A stretch of 64,000 nucleotides of DNA, taken from NCBI RefSeq assembly GCF_026914265.1, contig NC_069126.1:36025725-36089724 (forward strand), in the 5' to 3' direction. Positions 34,000 through 46,051 of this stretch are shown here, one piece after another (within the stretch, counting starts at the first letter, position 1; every line of letters begins with the position of its first letter). The DNA comes from Mya arenaria. Lineage: Eukaryota > Mollusca > Bivalvia > Myida > Myidae. Both the position numbers and the translations under genes were made by a program. The notes under the pieces are model-generated. The model searched no databases, was not told the DNA's origin, and saw only the letters and a list, made by a program, of their open reading frames with translations.

Positions 34000-35590
34000 C
34001 TGAAAATTATAAAAGAGGAAACATATTGAGGTTTAACTCAGTGAATTTATTGAAGAATTATGTCAATATTTTTTTTTATGTTAGTACTCGTAGACTTTTT
34101 TGACTATTTTTCTTTGACATGTTTTCGTTCATAATTGAACTTATGTACAAACTCTCATTATAATATGTCTACGACTAATGGAGCTGTGTATTGGTAATTG
34201 ATCAAACTGTTTGTAGAACAAACTAGAATGGAGAACCATCATTTCTAGGTCACCAGCGCATTGTTATGTTTTGATAAGTTATCATATACCTGACTTGAAA
34301 TAAAGAGTTTTGTATATTGTATCTTGTAAAATGAAAGTAACGTTACCACAGAAATAAATAATGACACGAAATATATACCACACAGTAGGATAGGCCGACC
34401 AAACTGTATGTGCTAGCTTGAACTTGTCTTATTTGCTTGACTCTTTGCAATTTTGTTTTTGTACATAGACGGGTTTTTGGTGCAAGACATGGTTCGTGTA
34501 GTTCCCCTTACCATAACCTGTTATCGTTGTATAGTTTTCAAGGATAATAGGTGGCAGATCTATTAACTAGATAGCTAGATAATTATCGCGAAACTTAAGT
34601 GGTTAACACGGAACAATTCGCGAACGCTATCTGGTAATCTCACGGCAGTAATATGCCACCGTACAATCGAATTACGTGAGACAAAACTGTGTTACCTTGT
34701 GATAAATTAGTTTTACACCGCAACATAATTTACATATATTGGTTAAACTAGGTAAGACTGTAAACAAAATAACGTTAACTCACCGTTTGAGCAACAAACA
34801 CAATTCATCTGGTACTGAAAAGGAACAATAAGATTTCTTGAAATACTACGTAACTTAAAAAAATAAAAAAACTACGAAATGTGATTGTGATGTGTCGATC
34901 CCTAGACGTGCCTTTAGAAAAAACAATTATGAAATATAGTTTCACGTACAGGAACCGATATCTAGAATAATGTACAACTATCATGGTTTAATAAAATTTA
35001 AAACTAGTATTATTTATTTACCAACATATCCGGTTATTAAACTTATGATTCTACTTAATATAAACATATTTCAAACCTGGCTGTGCAGATGTTGTTTTCG
35101 TTAACTGCGGTTCTTTCGATTGTTGCGCTGACTCGGTGCTTCTTTCCGAAACTACTTTTAAGGCCATTGGTTGTTCCACAGCGATTGCGTCGATTCTCAA
35201 ACTATTTTCATTTCCAAAAGTACTGTCGGTTTTATGCATAGCCATCTTCTCATTGTTTAAAGAGTTTGCAGAAGTGTTACTTATATTCATTTGTTTTGGC
35301 TCCAGCGTTTCACTCAAAAACATTATTGAATCAACATCACTTCTTGTAATGTCATCGACGGCATAGCTGTCATTGCCAACTTCAGTTTGATGTTTTGCCA
35401 AAGATGCCATTTGGTCATTACTGGCGTCAGTTTTTGCTTTTCCAGCCGATTCTATAACGTTTTCAAGTGCAGTTTTAAGGTTCAAATTCGGCTGATCCAG
35501 CTTGTGTTGACCTATATTGATATGTCTGCTGTTTATTTCAACACAAACACTTAATAATACTACGCACACATATTTCGTATTGAAACACAT
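33939..35590 (-). CDS. Secreted protein with Cys-bearing tail, paralogue A (201 aa)
   Basis: Three exons: 35077-35590, 34784-34814 (31 nt) and 33939-33999; GT/AG borders, phases 1 and 0, stop TAA. Residues 1-23 look like a signal peptide (YVCVVLLSVCVEINS). The middle, residues 24-170, is hydrophilic and Ser/Thr/Asn-rich with no cysteine. The tail VPDELCLLLKRQG then PLVAGCLKTGRLGIWN has two cysteines. The start at 35590 is chosen because paralogue B starts there; an ATG 57 bases upstream is not conserved. A polyadenylation signal AATAAA (minus) lies at 33816-33821. No known family recognised; likely extracellular. Confidence 0.78.
34784..34814 (-). CDS. Paralogue A exon 2 (31-nt)
   Basis: Acceptor TTTTCAG, donor CG|GTGAGT. 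Adds PDELCLLLK with split codons at both ends; same size and borders in B. Confidence 0.75.
35077..35590 (-). CDS. Paralogue A exon 1
   Basis: 171 codons plus one base, donor CCAG|GTTTGA. Encodes the signal peptide and hydrophilic region, ending TKTTSAQP where paralogue B has the Thr tract. Confidence 0.78.
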
Positions 35591-35694
35591 AATTTCCTCA
35601 CAATATACCTTCAACTTGAACAATAAAAAACACACGTTTGTAAACACAAATCTACTGCAGCAAAACCACTATTCCTTTTCAAACTGTTACAATC

Positions 35695-35715
35695 TCAAAA
35701 TATCTTATATCAATC
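35695..35715 (-). promoter_or_regulatory. Possible TATA-like box of paralogue A
   Basis: gatataaga in minus sense, about 115 bases upstream of the start codon. Paralogue B has tttaaaaagg at the matching place (about 43420). Upstream sequence is conserved between the two. Weak. Confidence 0.3.
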
Positions 35716-36424
35716 TGCCAAGGACTACTTGTTTATTACATACTTTGAACCAAGTGTGATTCATTTTGGTAGGCTTCAGGGATTTTGTATCATCTGGTGT
35801 CCTACTCCTTAAAGCATTTGAAGGCGTTACTTTGTTTAAAGGCAAAGCATTAATCACTTGCTTTGACGCCCACGTAAAAATAGAGTGTAAATATATTTTA
35901 TAGGGCAAGATGTTGCCAACATGAACATGTCGAAAACACTCGATCATTTTATGCACGTTACAGACACTTCAGGCAATAGGACAATTTTGATAGATGAATT
36001 CGGTGAGCAAGTCTTAGATGCGTCAATACGTTTTGCGGTTAATAGGAAATGAACAAACAGTACGTCTTAAATGTGTCGTGTGTTATATACCTAATGCTCA
36101 TCTCGTTCTGTTCTCTTGAGTGAAGTTTGGTTTATTATAATATTTGGACACACATGAGCTCCGCTTTGTTGTTTTTTTTTTTATATTGTTTATGTATGAC
36201 TTTTCTATTTTAAAGTGCTCATAATAAACTGTCGCATCGTCAATTAGCAATCCGCCTTCTTCTGTCCTATTAAACACATTTTGAGCGGGATTCTTTCGTT
36301 TTCATATTTTTCTACTGAAAATTAACAAGGCTTGGAATTAAAGGCAGACCAAGGTCTCAATTCAATATAACATATAAGGCAATATGCTTTTTGAATTTGC
36401 ATTTTGTTTTGTTATTCTTAATTT

Positions 36425-36585
36425 ATTTTACGCTTTTTGCGTTTGTCTCTCTCGGATTACCATTGCAGTATGAAATCAAGAAAACCTTGCGTTGATATAG
36501 TCAAACTGGAGACTTCAAAATATATGATTTTTAATTATTTGATTTAGGGTAATAAGGTACATAACTGTTTTATGCTTAAAGCTTT
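36425..36585. repeat. Duplicated block R3, copy 1 (partial)
   Basis: cgctttttgcgtttgtctct and following sequence align with 44140-44280 and 57965-58100. Marks the upstream edge of the block carrying paralogue A. Confidence 0.5.
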
Positions 36586-37634
36586 TTCTAAAAGCAGCCT
36601 GGGAAACAAACTATTTGATGTATACTACAATTTCTTTATCAACTCATTATACCATAAAACATCATAACATGACTTAACATTTTGTATGTTTTGCTTTTTT
36701 TAAAAGCGCACTCTTTCATGGATTGTTTTGATTAAAAATAAATAGTTTGTCAATATTTTATAGAAAAAAATATAGGGCATAAATTGTACTTGAGTCAAAC
36801 TTATTATTTTTGAGTACGTTTTGTGCTTTATATATTTTTCGGTAACAAAGAGATAAATAAATATAAGTGTTTTCAGATGCATTACCAGGAAAACTTGTTT
36901 TTGGTTTCAAAACATGTGCGAGTCCCTTGTAAAACATTTGTAATTTTGAACAGTGTCATGCTGTATGGAAAAAATGAGTATAGCTTGAGATTGAAAAAAT
37001 GACTTGAGTATTATCGTGCTTTGGGGCCCAGGTCTAATAGATCCAATGTTTAGCTGTATTGTTCCTATAATAAAGGATGATTTGTCAACTGCTCTTAAAC
37101 AATGAGTCTTATTAATAAATGATAAAAAGAAAACGAATTGTATACCTTCGAAAGGATTTGTTATATATAAAATAAAATAAGATAATACGAGACTAATTAT
37201 ATGAACATTTGATGAACCCCTCACCTTCAGGTTGACCATGGACGTTGCCTATCATTTTTATGAAACGTTTTTTTTTCATGTGTTCTTTAAAATTCGAAGT
37301 AGCATGTGAAATTTACTAATAAAGTTTGTTTTTTATTTGATTTTTTATAAAATTTAATTTAACATTGAAAATTAATACTCAGTTATACATTAAAATCTGG
37401 GTAAATGTTAACGCTGCTTATCAACACAAGTGAAAATAGCCTGAGTAACATGGAAATATCACTAAAACAATTATATTACATTTTATGTGATACAACAGTT
37501 CTAATGATATTTGCTTACTTTTTGATATGTCAATGACTTGAACAGATACCAAGGGCAGATCACGTTGAAGCTTGTAGGAGTACAACATGAGTTTGCGTGC
37601 AGGGCGGGGTTAACAACAAAACGATCTCGTGTGT

Positions 37635-37678
37635 GTGTGTGGGGGGGGGGGGGGTGCGCGCGTCTCTATGCGTGTGTG

Positions 37679-37723
<45 letters not shown>
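37635..37723. repeat. Microsatellite (GT)n with G12 run
   Basis: gtgtgtgtgtg, then g-run at 37641-37652, then about 23 GT pairs to 37723. Yields spurious CVCVCVC and THTHTHT reading frames. Confidence 0.95.
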
Positions 37724-37725
<2 letters not shown>

Positions 37726-37901
37726 TAAACAAGGCTCTTTGAAAGATCCAGTTGTAAATGCAAAACATTAATCAAGCTAAAACAATGTTGGCGACACCGA
37801 AACCGACTAGTATGACTGTAACATCCCTTCTGAGTTGATACTTATTCGAAAAGACCTGCTAAAACATAACGTAAGCGAAACAGCCTTCTCAAATAACATA
37901 A

Positions 37902-37907
37902 TTTATT
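37902..37907 (-). terminator. Polyadenylation signal of paralogue B
   Basis: aataaa in minus sense, 72 bases after the stop of paralogue B, in sequence conserved with paralogue A. Confidence 0.65.
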
Positions 37908-37978
37908 CACAAAAACAAGAAATTTTCACATTCAAAAGTCTTTAGATGCCCATTCCAGAATTCTTAGAGAGAATACTT

Positions 37979-38039
37979 TTAATTCCATATTCCAAGACGA
38001 CCTGATTTATTGCATCCGGACACGAGTGGGAAGCCCTGT
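37979..38039 (-). CDS. Paralogue B exon 3 and stop
   Basis: 61 nt, acceptor GTTTCAG, reads QGFPLVSGCNKSGRLGIWN and TAA. Confidence 0.75.
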
Positions 38040-41000
38040 CTGAAACATATGGAAGAGGAAACATATAAGCGTTTTACACTGTGGATTCATTTTTCACATA
38101 TTTACCGTGTTGATAACTTCTTTTTTAGTGTTAATCTTGGAATGAGCAAATTTCGAATAAATGCCTGAACACCAGTTATATAAGACTGCTGACAAAAGAT
38201 CAGATAGCAGTTTTTCATATGTACGTTCGAAAATTGATGAATTATGGCTAAAAGCGTTACTAACCCTTTAAGTAAAAATGAAATGTTTGGTAGTTTTCGG
38301 AATTATTGAGATCTGCTCTATTGTGAGATTTCCCATATGACTGAATTGAAGGCATTGACGTCAAAATCAGCTGATTCAAAGACAATAATAAAAACATGTC
38401 AAAATTGTCAAGCTTTGAAAGTGAAGCTTTAAAGATTGAAGTTAATGCTTTATTACAGTATTTTGATGTAAGGTCTCATGGATTTGTTTGTATCTTTTTT
38501 TGCTATGATTTGGCTTAATATTTGAGCCAGTGTAAAAACAGGCATTATTTAATGTTAGTTTATTTTGGCAATCTACAGAAAATGAAGCGAGCGCAAGTTG
38601 AAACTCTAAAAATTAGCTGTTGGGAAAGTGGGAACACACCGTTAGTCTTATTAAATTAGTGTCGGGCAATGGTAAATTGTCACGGCTTTATGCATATGTT
38701 ATAAAAGCAAATAAAATGGTTTGATGTTTGTACAAAAAAATGGAAAAGCAGCGAACCATGACTGTTTTTGGTGTTTTTCGTTTAAAAATCAACGAATTGT
38801 TGATATTAAGATTGTTAGAAATACCGAGGTATGTATGCACAAAACTTTAAAGGAATGACCTCGTTAAGTTTTTTTTTAAATTCATGATCGGTCAACCAAA
38901 GACATTTTGGGTCTCAATTTGCTTGATTGGTTGTAAATCATAAAGAGCATATAAAAGGAAGAAACGATTTTTGAATATTGTCACATACATATTTTAATTG
39001 TGTACTGAATTGTCGCCAATAAGATTTGACAGCTTAAATATTTACATATCTATTTTTAATTCTGGTTAATGACGTAAGCTCAAACAGCCTCTTAATCGTC
39101 AATTGTATTTACTTTGCCATGCGCAGAGGGAAGACCGATCTATGAAAATAGACGACTGTACAAAGTCACGTAGACCAACGAATATGCTCTACGAAAATAA
39201 ATGTTTGTGAATCTACTCTACTACGGAATGCCGTTCGGGCCATCGCCTATGAATGGCGACATTCATAGGCGATGGCCCTAACGGCATTCCGTACTCTACG
39301 TATATATGTTAGAGTTCAATTTGGCGATCTAAAGAAATGGAGCAAGCGCAGCGAAGCCGCAGGCCGAGAAAGCGCGTTATTTGGTGTTCGCACTAAGTTG
39401 ACACACTAGCTCTGCCCTTTGTGTAGTCACGTGGTACTTTGCCGCGAAAGTTTTGCCACCCAGACGTTAGATTCATTAAATGAGTGTTGGGCAATGGTAA
39501 ATTGTCGCAACTTTGTGAATATGTTATAAAATCAAATAAAATTGATTGATGTTTGTACAAAAAATGGAAAAGCACCAAAAACATGAACTTTTATAACACT
39601 TTTCGTTTAAAAGTAGCAAAATGTTGATATTAAAATTATTAGAATTACATTGGTATGTTTTCATAGTACAGAACTTTACTGGGATGTCCTCGTTAAGTTT
39701 TTTTATTCATCATGATCAATAAAAGATTGCACATTTTGGTTCTGAATTTGTTTAAGTGGTTGTATATTAAAAAGAGCGTTTTAAAGGAAGACACCAAAAT
39801 AATATGAAGCTACAGTAAATGGGTAAATCTTTGATTTTGGTCCACAAATATGTGCGAACACCAAACTATGTTTACGACTTCTGGAGCTGTGCGTTGGTGA
39901 ACTAGAATCAAGAACCTATGGTGGCACTTTACTGCTGTAAGATAACCTGATAACATTCACGATTTGTTTCGTGTTAACCACTTAATCTTCGCGATAATTT
40001 TTAGCTATATAGTTGATCTTTGCGAAAGTTTTTCGGTAAGAGATATAACATAAGACTAAAAACAAGCTTGAAAGTACCCAGCACTCCCACGTGTTACCTT
40101 TTCATGTTGCACAGCACTAACATGTTATCTAGTTATGATGATATGCGAGTTCCACTGAATAACTAGATAAGATTCGTGTTACCACTTATCCCTTTGCTGT
40201 ATTTTCATTCGCTGTATATATTACATGCTGAGTTAAAGAACTAAACAGTAGCCAATTGTATAAAACTGTTCAAATTTCTGGTTTGGCCATAATTAGTCCA
40301 ACAATTTATTGATTAGTCCAAACAGTACTACTAACAAATCAAATCATTTAAATACTGGTATGCAAACTAGCCTAAAATAGCAGGTGGATGCAAATTATAT
40401 GTTGCTTTTGTTGAAATTCAAAAAGGTTTTGATTCCATTGATAGAAACCCCCTATGGCATGTTTTAAGTCGGAAAGGAGTTGAAGGAAAATGATTTAGGT
40501 CTTTACTTAGTATGTATAATGAAAATCATGAATATGATGTAATGGATGTAGAAGTAACTATATACAAAGTTTTGTTGTTTAAAACAGGGTTGTTGAACAA
40601 GTGCAATATTATTTTCCCTTTTAATTGACGAATGTCCGTGGAATACAGTTGTATCCAGGTACTGTTAGTTTTTCTTTACTTATGTCTGCCAATAATATAG
40701 CGTTATTGTCAGACACTGCGTTTGCAAAAACAGATTTAGGTTTATGTGTGCTAAGTTACACACAACAAATACTACTGTTTTAGGGGATTCTGGCAGTTAC
40801 CCAATGTATATAAAATCTTTAAAAACACATTTATTACAATTGTTTTAATCTACCGAAAAGGATGAACAAATGTCGAAAACAATGTTTCTTATAAAGGATA
40901 CCCAGTTTAATGTAAAAGAAATGTGCAGAAAAGACGGTATTGGTACCTTTTAAAACCATAGTCAATCGCAGTAAATCTTTTAGCATTCACCAATCATTTA

Positions 41001-43291
41001 ATATTTTTGCGTTTTCATCTATTAAATACAAAGTTATAATATTGTTAAAAGTAATTAATATTTTCGATAAATGCATTATTTAGTAGTTGAGGCTGTATCA
41101 CTCAAATTTTTTGTTTCTTTTACATATGTGTGTATTAATTTTGACTAAGAGTGTCACTTTAAAATACTCAAAATGCCTGATCATAGATTTGTTAAAAAAT
41201 GCCATATTATGATGTTTAATGTTGACTAGATTGATTGACTTGATTTTTTGTTAAAAATACGTTTGTGTCTACAATCCATAGGTTTTGGTTACATTTGGGA
41301 TAGTCAAAACGTTCTGAAATGTTTTTTTATAAAGTCGTTTACAAAAAGATGTATAAACAAGACTGCTAAGTCAAGTTAGAATTAGTAGAAAATTATGCTC
41401 ATATTACGCTTTCAAGTCATATTTCGGCTACGAAAAATATGTAGATGTATCAAATATCCGAAGATTTAGATTTATATATGTATGTTTTACAACTAGTTCG
41501 TATGATTTGGAAATTGAAAAGAGTCGTTATACTAATATCCCAAGAGAACGAAGAAACTGTAAAGTATGCCAATTTGAATGTTTTGAAGATGAATACCACT
41601 TTCTTTTTGTTTGTGACTTCTACGAGGATCTGCGAACCCAATATACCACACAGAAATATTATATAAATTGTTAAACAAGTATAGAATACATACATAGAAT
41701 ATATGTCATCATCTAATGTTGCTATAATTAAAGGCGTACTATGTACATAGTTGTACCATGCATTTAATAAAAGAAAAGTTCGATTTGAAGAATGAAATTC
41801 TTAAATCACGATGCATATAATAAAATATTGCTGTATATTTGTTTTATGGTGTTTCATTGAACTGTTGCACAAAATTGAAACTTCATACTGTATATTTATA
41901 TTTTGAAATGGGCCGGTGGCCTAAGGGTAAATAAACTTTGTCATTTTCATTGTCATGGTCATTGAGTGTTTATACTAACCAAACAAAGCAGCGTCATAGA
42001 ACAATAGTGATATTTATAGTTTTAATAAAATTGGGAGTCCGGACTTAAATGTCAGAAAAAATGTTCGAATTATGTTTTAATTCGTTTGCGATTTTCTGTA
42101 CCTGTACAGTCTTCTGAGAAATTAAATCATTACAAAGCAAACATACTGAAGCCATCGAACTACATCCGTACAAATGAGACTAAATCAATCGTGTTACCTT
42201 GTGACAAATTAGTTTTCCACCGCAACATAAATTACATGTATTGGTTAAACTAGGTAAGAAACAAAATAACAAAACAACTCACCGTTCGAGCAACGAACAC
42301 AATTCATCTGGCACTGAAAGGGAACAATAAGATTTCTTGAAATACTACGTAACTTCAAAAATACATGAACTACAAAATACAATTGTGATGTGTCGTTTGT
42401 TAGACCGGAATTTCAAAAAAAAAAAAATCTAGCATAACGTACCGTTATCTTGAATAATGATTATCGGGTTTGTACAACTATCCCGTTTCAAGAAATAAAA
42501 ATAAGTAATTGTAATATACCGAAATATCAAACTTCTTATAATTATACACAAAATAAATATTCTATGTTACCTGGCTGAACAGATTTTGTTGTTGGCGTTG
42601 TTGTTGTTGCTGCTGTTGTATTTGTTGTTGTTGGCGTTATTGTTGTTGTTGCTGCTTCTGTAGTTGTTGTTGTAGATGTTGTTGTTGGCGTAGTTGTTGT
42701 TGCTGCTGCTATAGTTGTTGTTGTTGGCGTTGTTGTTGTTATTGCTGCTGTTGTTGTTGTTATTGCTGCTGTTGTTGTTGTTGATGATGATGTTAAGGTT
42801 GTCGTTAACTGTGGTTCTTGAGATTGCTGCGTTGACTCGGTGCTTCTCTCGGACACTATCTTTAAAGCCATTGGTTGTTCCACAGCCAGTGCATCGAATG
42901 TCAAACTATTTTCATCGCCCAAAGTGCTGTCGGTTTTAGGCACATTCGACTTCTCATTGTTCGTAATTGCAGAAGTCTTCTTCTGAGGCAACGGTTCCCC
43001 GCCGTTTTTATCAGTTTGGCTGGAAAAATGTATACTCCCTGTATTGGCATCTAAATCAGTTAGATTTCTGCCATTGCCAGCTTCTGTTTGATATATTGCC
43101 AAAGATGACGTTTGGTCACTACTGGCGTCAGATTTTGCTTTTTCAGCCGATTCTATACCGTTTTCAACTGCAGTTTTAAGGTTGGAATTCGGCTGATCCA
43201 ACTTCTCTTGACCTATGTTGATATGTCTGCTGTTTATTTCAACACAAACACTTAATAATACTACGCAGAAATATTTTGTTTTGAAACACAT
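37979..43291 (-). CDS. Secreted mucin-like paralogue B (270 aa)
   Basis: Three exons: 42571-43291, 42283-42313 and 37979-38039, with the same splice phases as paralogue A. Signal peptide MCFKTKYFCVVLLSVCVEIN, then a Ser/Thr/Asn-rich region about two-thirds identical to A. Next comes a Thr-rich tract at residues about 163-235 (runs of TTTT with Ala, Ile, Pro), absent from A and typical of O-glycosylated mucin domains. The conserved tail VPDELCSLLERQG then FPLVSGCNKSGRLGIWN follows. Between exons 2 and 3 the intron is 4.2 kb and has collected an M1 MITE, a foldback micro-element and a LINE relic; A's intron is 0.8 kb. Function unknown; a mucus, shell-matrix or haemocyte product would fit but is not shown. 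Confidence 0.78.
38085..38440. mobile_element. MITE family M1, copy 3 (decayed)
   Basis: cttggaatgagcaaatttcg, taagactgctgacaaaagat and tgaagctttaaag match the interior and end of copies 1 and 2; the left terminus is lost. Confidence 0.5.
38560..39800. repeat. Diverged intronic tandem duplication
   Basis: 38645-38890 and 39470-39715 align (gggcaatggtaaattgtc, gatgtttgtacaaaaaa, cctcgttaagttttttt). Lies in paralogue B intron 2. Confidence 0.6.
39222..39291. mobile_element. 70-bp foldback micro-element with 8-bp target duplication
   Basis: Two about 34-base arms (tacggaatgccgttcgggcc...) with one mismatch around gcga. Flanked by tactctac at 39214-39221 and 39292-39299. It sits inside one arm of the intronic duplication and is absent from the other. 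Confidence 0.78.
39910..40205. mobile_element. Inverted-repeat element family M2, copy
   Basis: ctatggtggcactttactgc at the left, then cttcgcgataattttta and taactagataagattcgtgt. Related sequence at 34540-34670 (gctagataattatcgcgaaa) and 47400-47970. Confidence 0.5.
40380..41965 (+). mobile_element. LINE relic in paralogue B intron 2
   Basis: 40395-40490 reads AFVEIQKGFDSIDRNPLWHV, an RT block. 41545-41665 reads NCKVCQFECFEDEYHFLFVC, the C-terminal CxxC...H...C motif shared with the 19-kb and 48-kb LINEs. The 3' part gggccggtggcctaagggta, then aataaac and tcattttcattg repeats, looks like a LINE tail. Many frame breaks. Confidence 0.6.
42283..42313 (-). CDS. Paralogue B exon 2 (31-nt)
   Basis: Acceptor CTTTCAG, donor CG|GTGAGT. 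PDELCSLLE with split codons. Confidence 0.75.
42571..43291 (-). CDS. Paralogue B exon 1 with Thr-rich tract
   Basis: 240 codons plus one base, donor CCAG|GTAACA. The Thr tract is coded by a GTT/GTTGCT-like triplet repeat in plus sense (42585-42785), so it can change length by slippage. A plus-strand poly-Leu frame here is a shadow. Confidence 0.8.
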
Positions 43292-44109
43292 TTTCTTTAT
43301 AAAATAAATGTTAACTTTTCAATTTGAACACAAACTCAATCTTTTGCACACACTGATCTATATCTATATCAAAACCACTGTTCTTTTTCAAACTTTATCT
43401 TACATTCTCAAAATTTTCATCCTTTTTAAATCTGCCAAGTATTTCATACTTTGAACCAAGTGTAATTCGTTTCAGTAGGCTTCAGGGATTTTGTATCATC
43501 TGTTGTCCTACTAAACAACACCTCAAAGCATTTGAAGGCGTTACTTTGTTTAAAGGCAAAGCATTAATCACTTGTTTGACACTCACGTTTCGATTAGAAA
43601 TAAAATGTAGATTTGTACGACAAGATGGTGCACACATGGAAATGTCGAAAACACTCGATCATTTTGATGAATGCTACAGACACTTAAGGCAATATGACGA
43701 TTTATAAATGTAATAATTCGGTGAGCAAGCCCTATATGCGTCAATAAGTTGCGCGGCGAATAGAAAATAAACAACCAGTACGTCCTAAATGTGTCGTGTG
43801 TTATATACCGTATGATCATTTCGTTCTGTTTTTTTTTTCAGTGGAATGTGGTTGGTTATGAGGTTTGGACACACATGAGCTCCGCTTTGTTGTTTTCTAC
43901 ATTGTTTATGTATATCATTTCTACTTTAAAGTGCTCTTGGTATCAGTCTACAATTCGCGATCTTGTGTCCAAATTTTACCATTTACATCGAGATTCTTTA
44001 TTTTCATATATTCTTGCTGAAAAATAACAGAGCTTGGATTTCTAGACGGACCTACGTCACTTTAATTCGATTAAAGAGTATATAGAGTTGCAATTGATTG
44101 AGTGAATAG

Positions 44110-44545
44110 TATAGAGTGATTCGTTTTGTTTGTCTGTTTCGCTTTTTGCGTTAGCCATTCTCGGATTTCCATTGCATTAAGAAATCACATAATAGTAAAA
44201 CTGGAGCATCGCTCCAAAAGATATGATTCTGAATTACTTTAGTATTTGATTTAATGTCACAAAGTACAAAACTGTTATATGATTTAAGCGATTTCCCAAA
44301 ACTACCCGACTGCATAGGACTACACCACACCAACACATATAACATATGCACATGGGCTACAGCCTTTTTCCTGCTAAACTGATTGGTCTTGGGTTGGGAC
44401 TTTTATGTATTTCGATCTTTTTAGTACTTACACTAATCAACTTTCTTCATATTCTTATTCCTACTTACTAGTGTAAAAACTTCGGTTCTGTTCAATCCAA
44501 TTGTTGTTCGTGTTCATGTTACCTCAAATAAACTCTTGATAGTTG
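44110..44545. repeat. Duplicated block R3, copy 2
   Basis: Aligns along its length with 57955-58345 (gtaaaactggagcatcgctc, taaactgattggtcttgg, caaataaactcttgata) and partly with 36425-36585. Confidence 0.65.
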
Positions 44546-44584
44546 ACGCGACGGTAGTTGCTTAGTAGGTCACTGGAATGTCCC

Positions 44585-44650
44585 ATTCGGAGCACCTCGG
44601 CCATTTTTATCGAAAATAACCTCGGATGTATGCCGGTACATTAGTAAAAA
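44585..44650 (+). mobile_element. Terminus of the element related to 18611-18678
   Basis: cattcggagcacctcggcca then tttttatcgaaaataacctc; matches one arm of the foldback micro-element. No second arm seen close by. Confidence 0.5.
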
Positions 44651-44865
44651 TAGTTCGTATTTTTCAAATTATATCATTAGTTAAATGTAGTGTTTAGCTT
44701 GTATTTATTGATTTAAGTTTAAATTGATTGCAAGAGGAGTGTATTGTTGCAAACATAATTAAGATTCCCAAGAGTTAAGTCTTATTACAATTAACCGCTA
44801 AATTAAATTATTACGCGATCTACTACACGATCTTTATTGGATTAATGGGCTTGTTCACGTATTTC

Positions 44866-45270
44866 GCATTGTTTTATTGGATTTCTGGTCTTGTTCCCAT
44901 GTTTCGCATTGTATTATGGGGTTTCGGGGCCTGTTCCCGTATTTTAGATTGAATTATTGGATGCCAGGGCTTTTTCCCGTATTTCGCCTTGTATTATTGG
45001 GTGTCAGGGCTTGTTCCCATTTTTCGCATGGTATTATTGGATTTCTGGGCTTGTCCCAGCATTTCACATTGCATTATTGGGTTTCTTGGCTTGTTCCCAT
45101 AGTTCGCATTGTTTTATTGGGTGTCATGGCTTGTTCCCGTATTTTGCATTGTATTATTGGGTGCCAGGGCTTGTTCCCGTATTTTGCATTGTATTATTGG
45201 GTGCCAGGGCTTGTTCCCGTATTTTGCATTGAATTATTGGGCGCCAGGGCTTGTTCCCGTAGTTTACCAT
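44866..45270. repeat. About 41-bp minisatellite, about 10 units
   Basis: Unit gcattgtattattgggtgcc, then agggcttgttcccgtatttt. Lies about 0.6 kb past the stop of tetraspan copy 1 on its transcribed side. The homologous array at 60727-61616 has about 22 units. Confidence 0.9.
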
Positions 45271-45893
45271 GTGAATTTTTGAATAGATATAAAATAGTTT
45301 TACTTTATGTCTCTCAAACAACATGCAAACATCATTTGAATTTATGTTCATGGTTGCAACATCAGTTTTGCACCAGTTTCACCCAAACAATGGCCAGTAA
45401 ACGCTTAATTACTTATCAGGGTCTTTTTCGATTATGGTATACGTCGTGAAATATCATAGCATCGTAATTGTAACTTAAACACATAGCTTAAACAATTACG
45501 GCCCATATTAGTTGTATTGAAAGAGAAACAAAATATTGAACATACAATTATAAGCGAATGCCGCTATATGTTCGTAAGCCAAGCACACCGGTACTACCAT
45601 ACACAGACAAATGTATAGCATAAATATAAATACAAAAGCATCATCTCCACGCCAAGCTTCGAACGTAATATACAAGGGCAGGCAAGCAACTACTCCGTAA
45701 ATTGTCCTTCTGGTAATGCATATGATGAGTTAATAGGTGTGGCTAAAACCCTTCCCTCGACATTTGGCATTATTCGGTACCCGAGACTCTTCAATTCGTA
45801 TAATAGTATGTGTGACACAGCATTCGGGTAGAAAATGAAATAGTTCCCGGAGCGCAAGAGGGAAGGGGTATAACACCCTCTGAAGTCATTTGT

Positions 45894-46051
45894 TTATTTC
45901 CCTTTGCCCATCCAGTCCAAGAGTCCGAGGATTCCTGCGACCAGCATCACGATACTACATATGATGGCCAGAGCAAAGCTGCCCGAGTATTCGTCGTATG
46001 GATAGAAAGCCTCTGCTCCCCATATAATCACACCCAGAAGAATGCATCCAC
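45894..46051 (-). CDS. Tetraspan copy 1, last exon (helix 4)
   Basis: 158 nt, GCILLGVIIWGAEAF, YPYDEYSGS, helix FALAIICSIVMLVAGILGLL, DWMGKGK and TAA. Acceptor TCTTCCAG. Confidence 0.88.

Noticed and set aside
37538-37775. Opposed frames with CVCVC and THTHT runs
   Set aside because: (GT)n microsatellite.
42715-42939. Poly-Leu plus-strand frame
   Set aside because: Shadow of the Thr-rich exon of paralogue B.
44877-45449. 190-codon plus-strand open frame
   Set aside because: Translation of the homologous 41-bp array plus flank, no independent gene signal.
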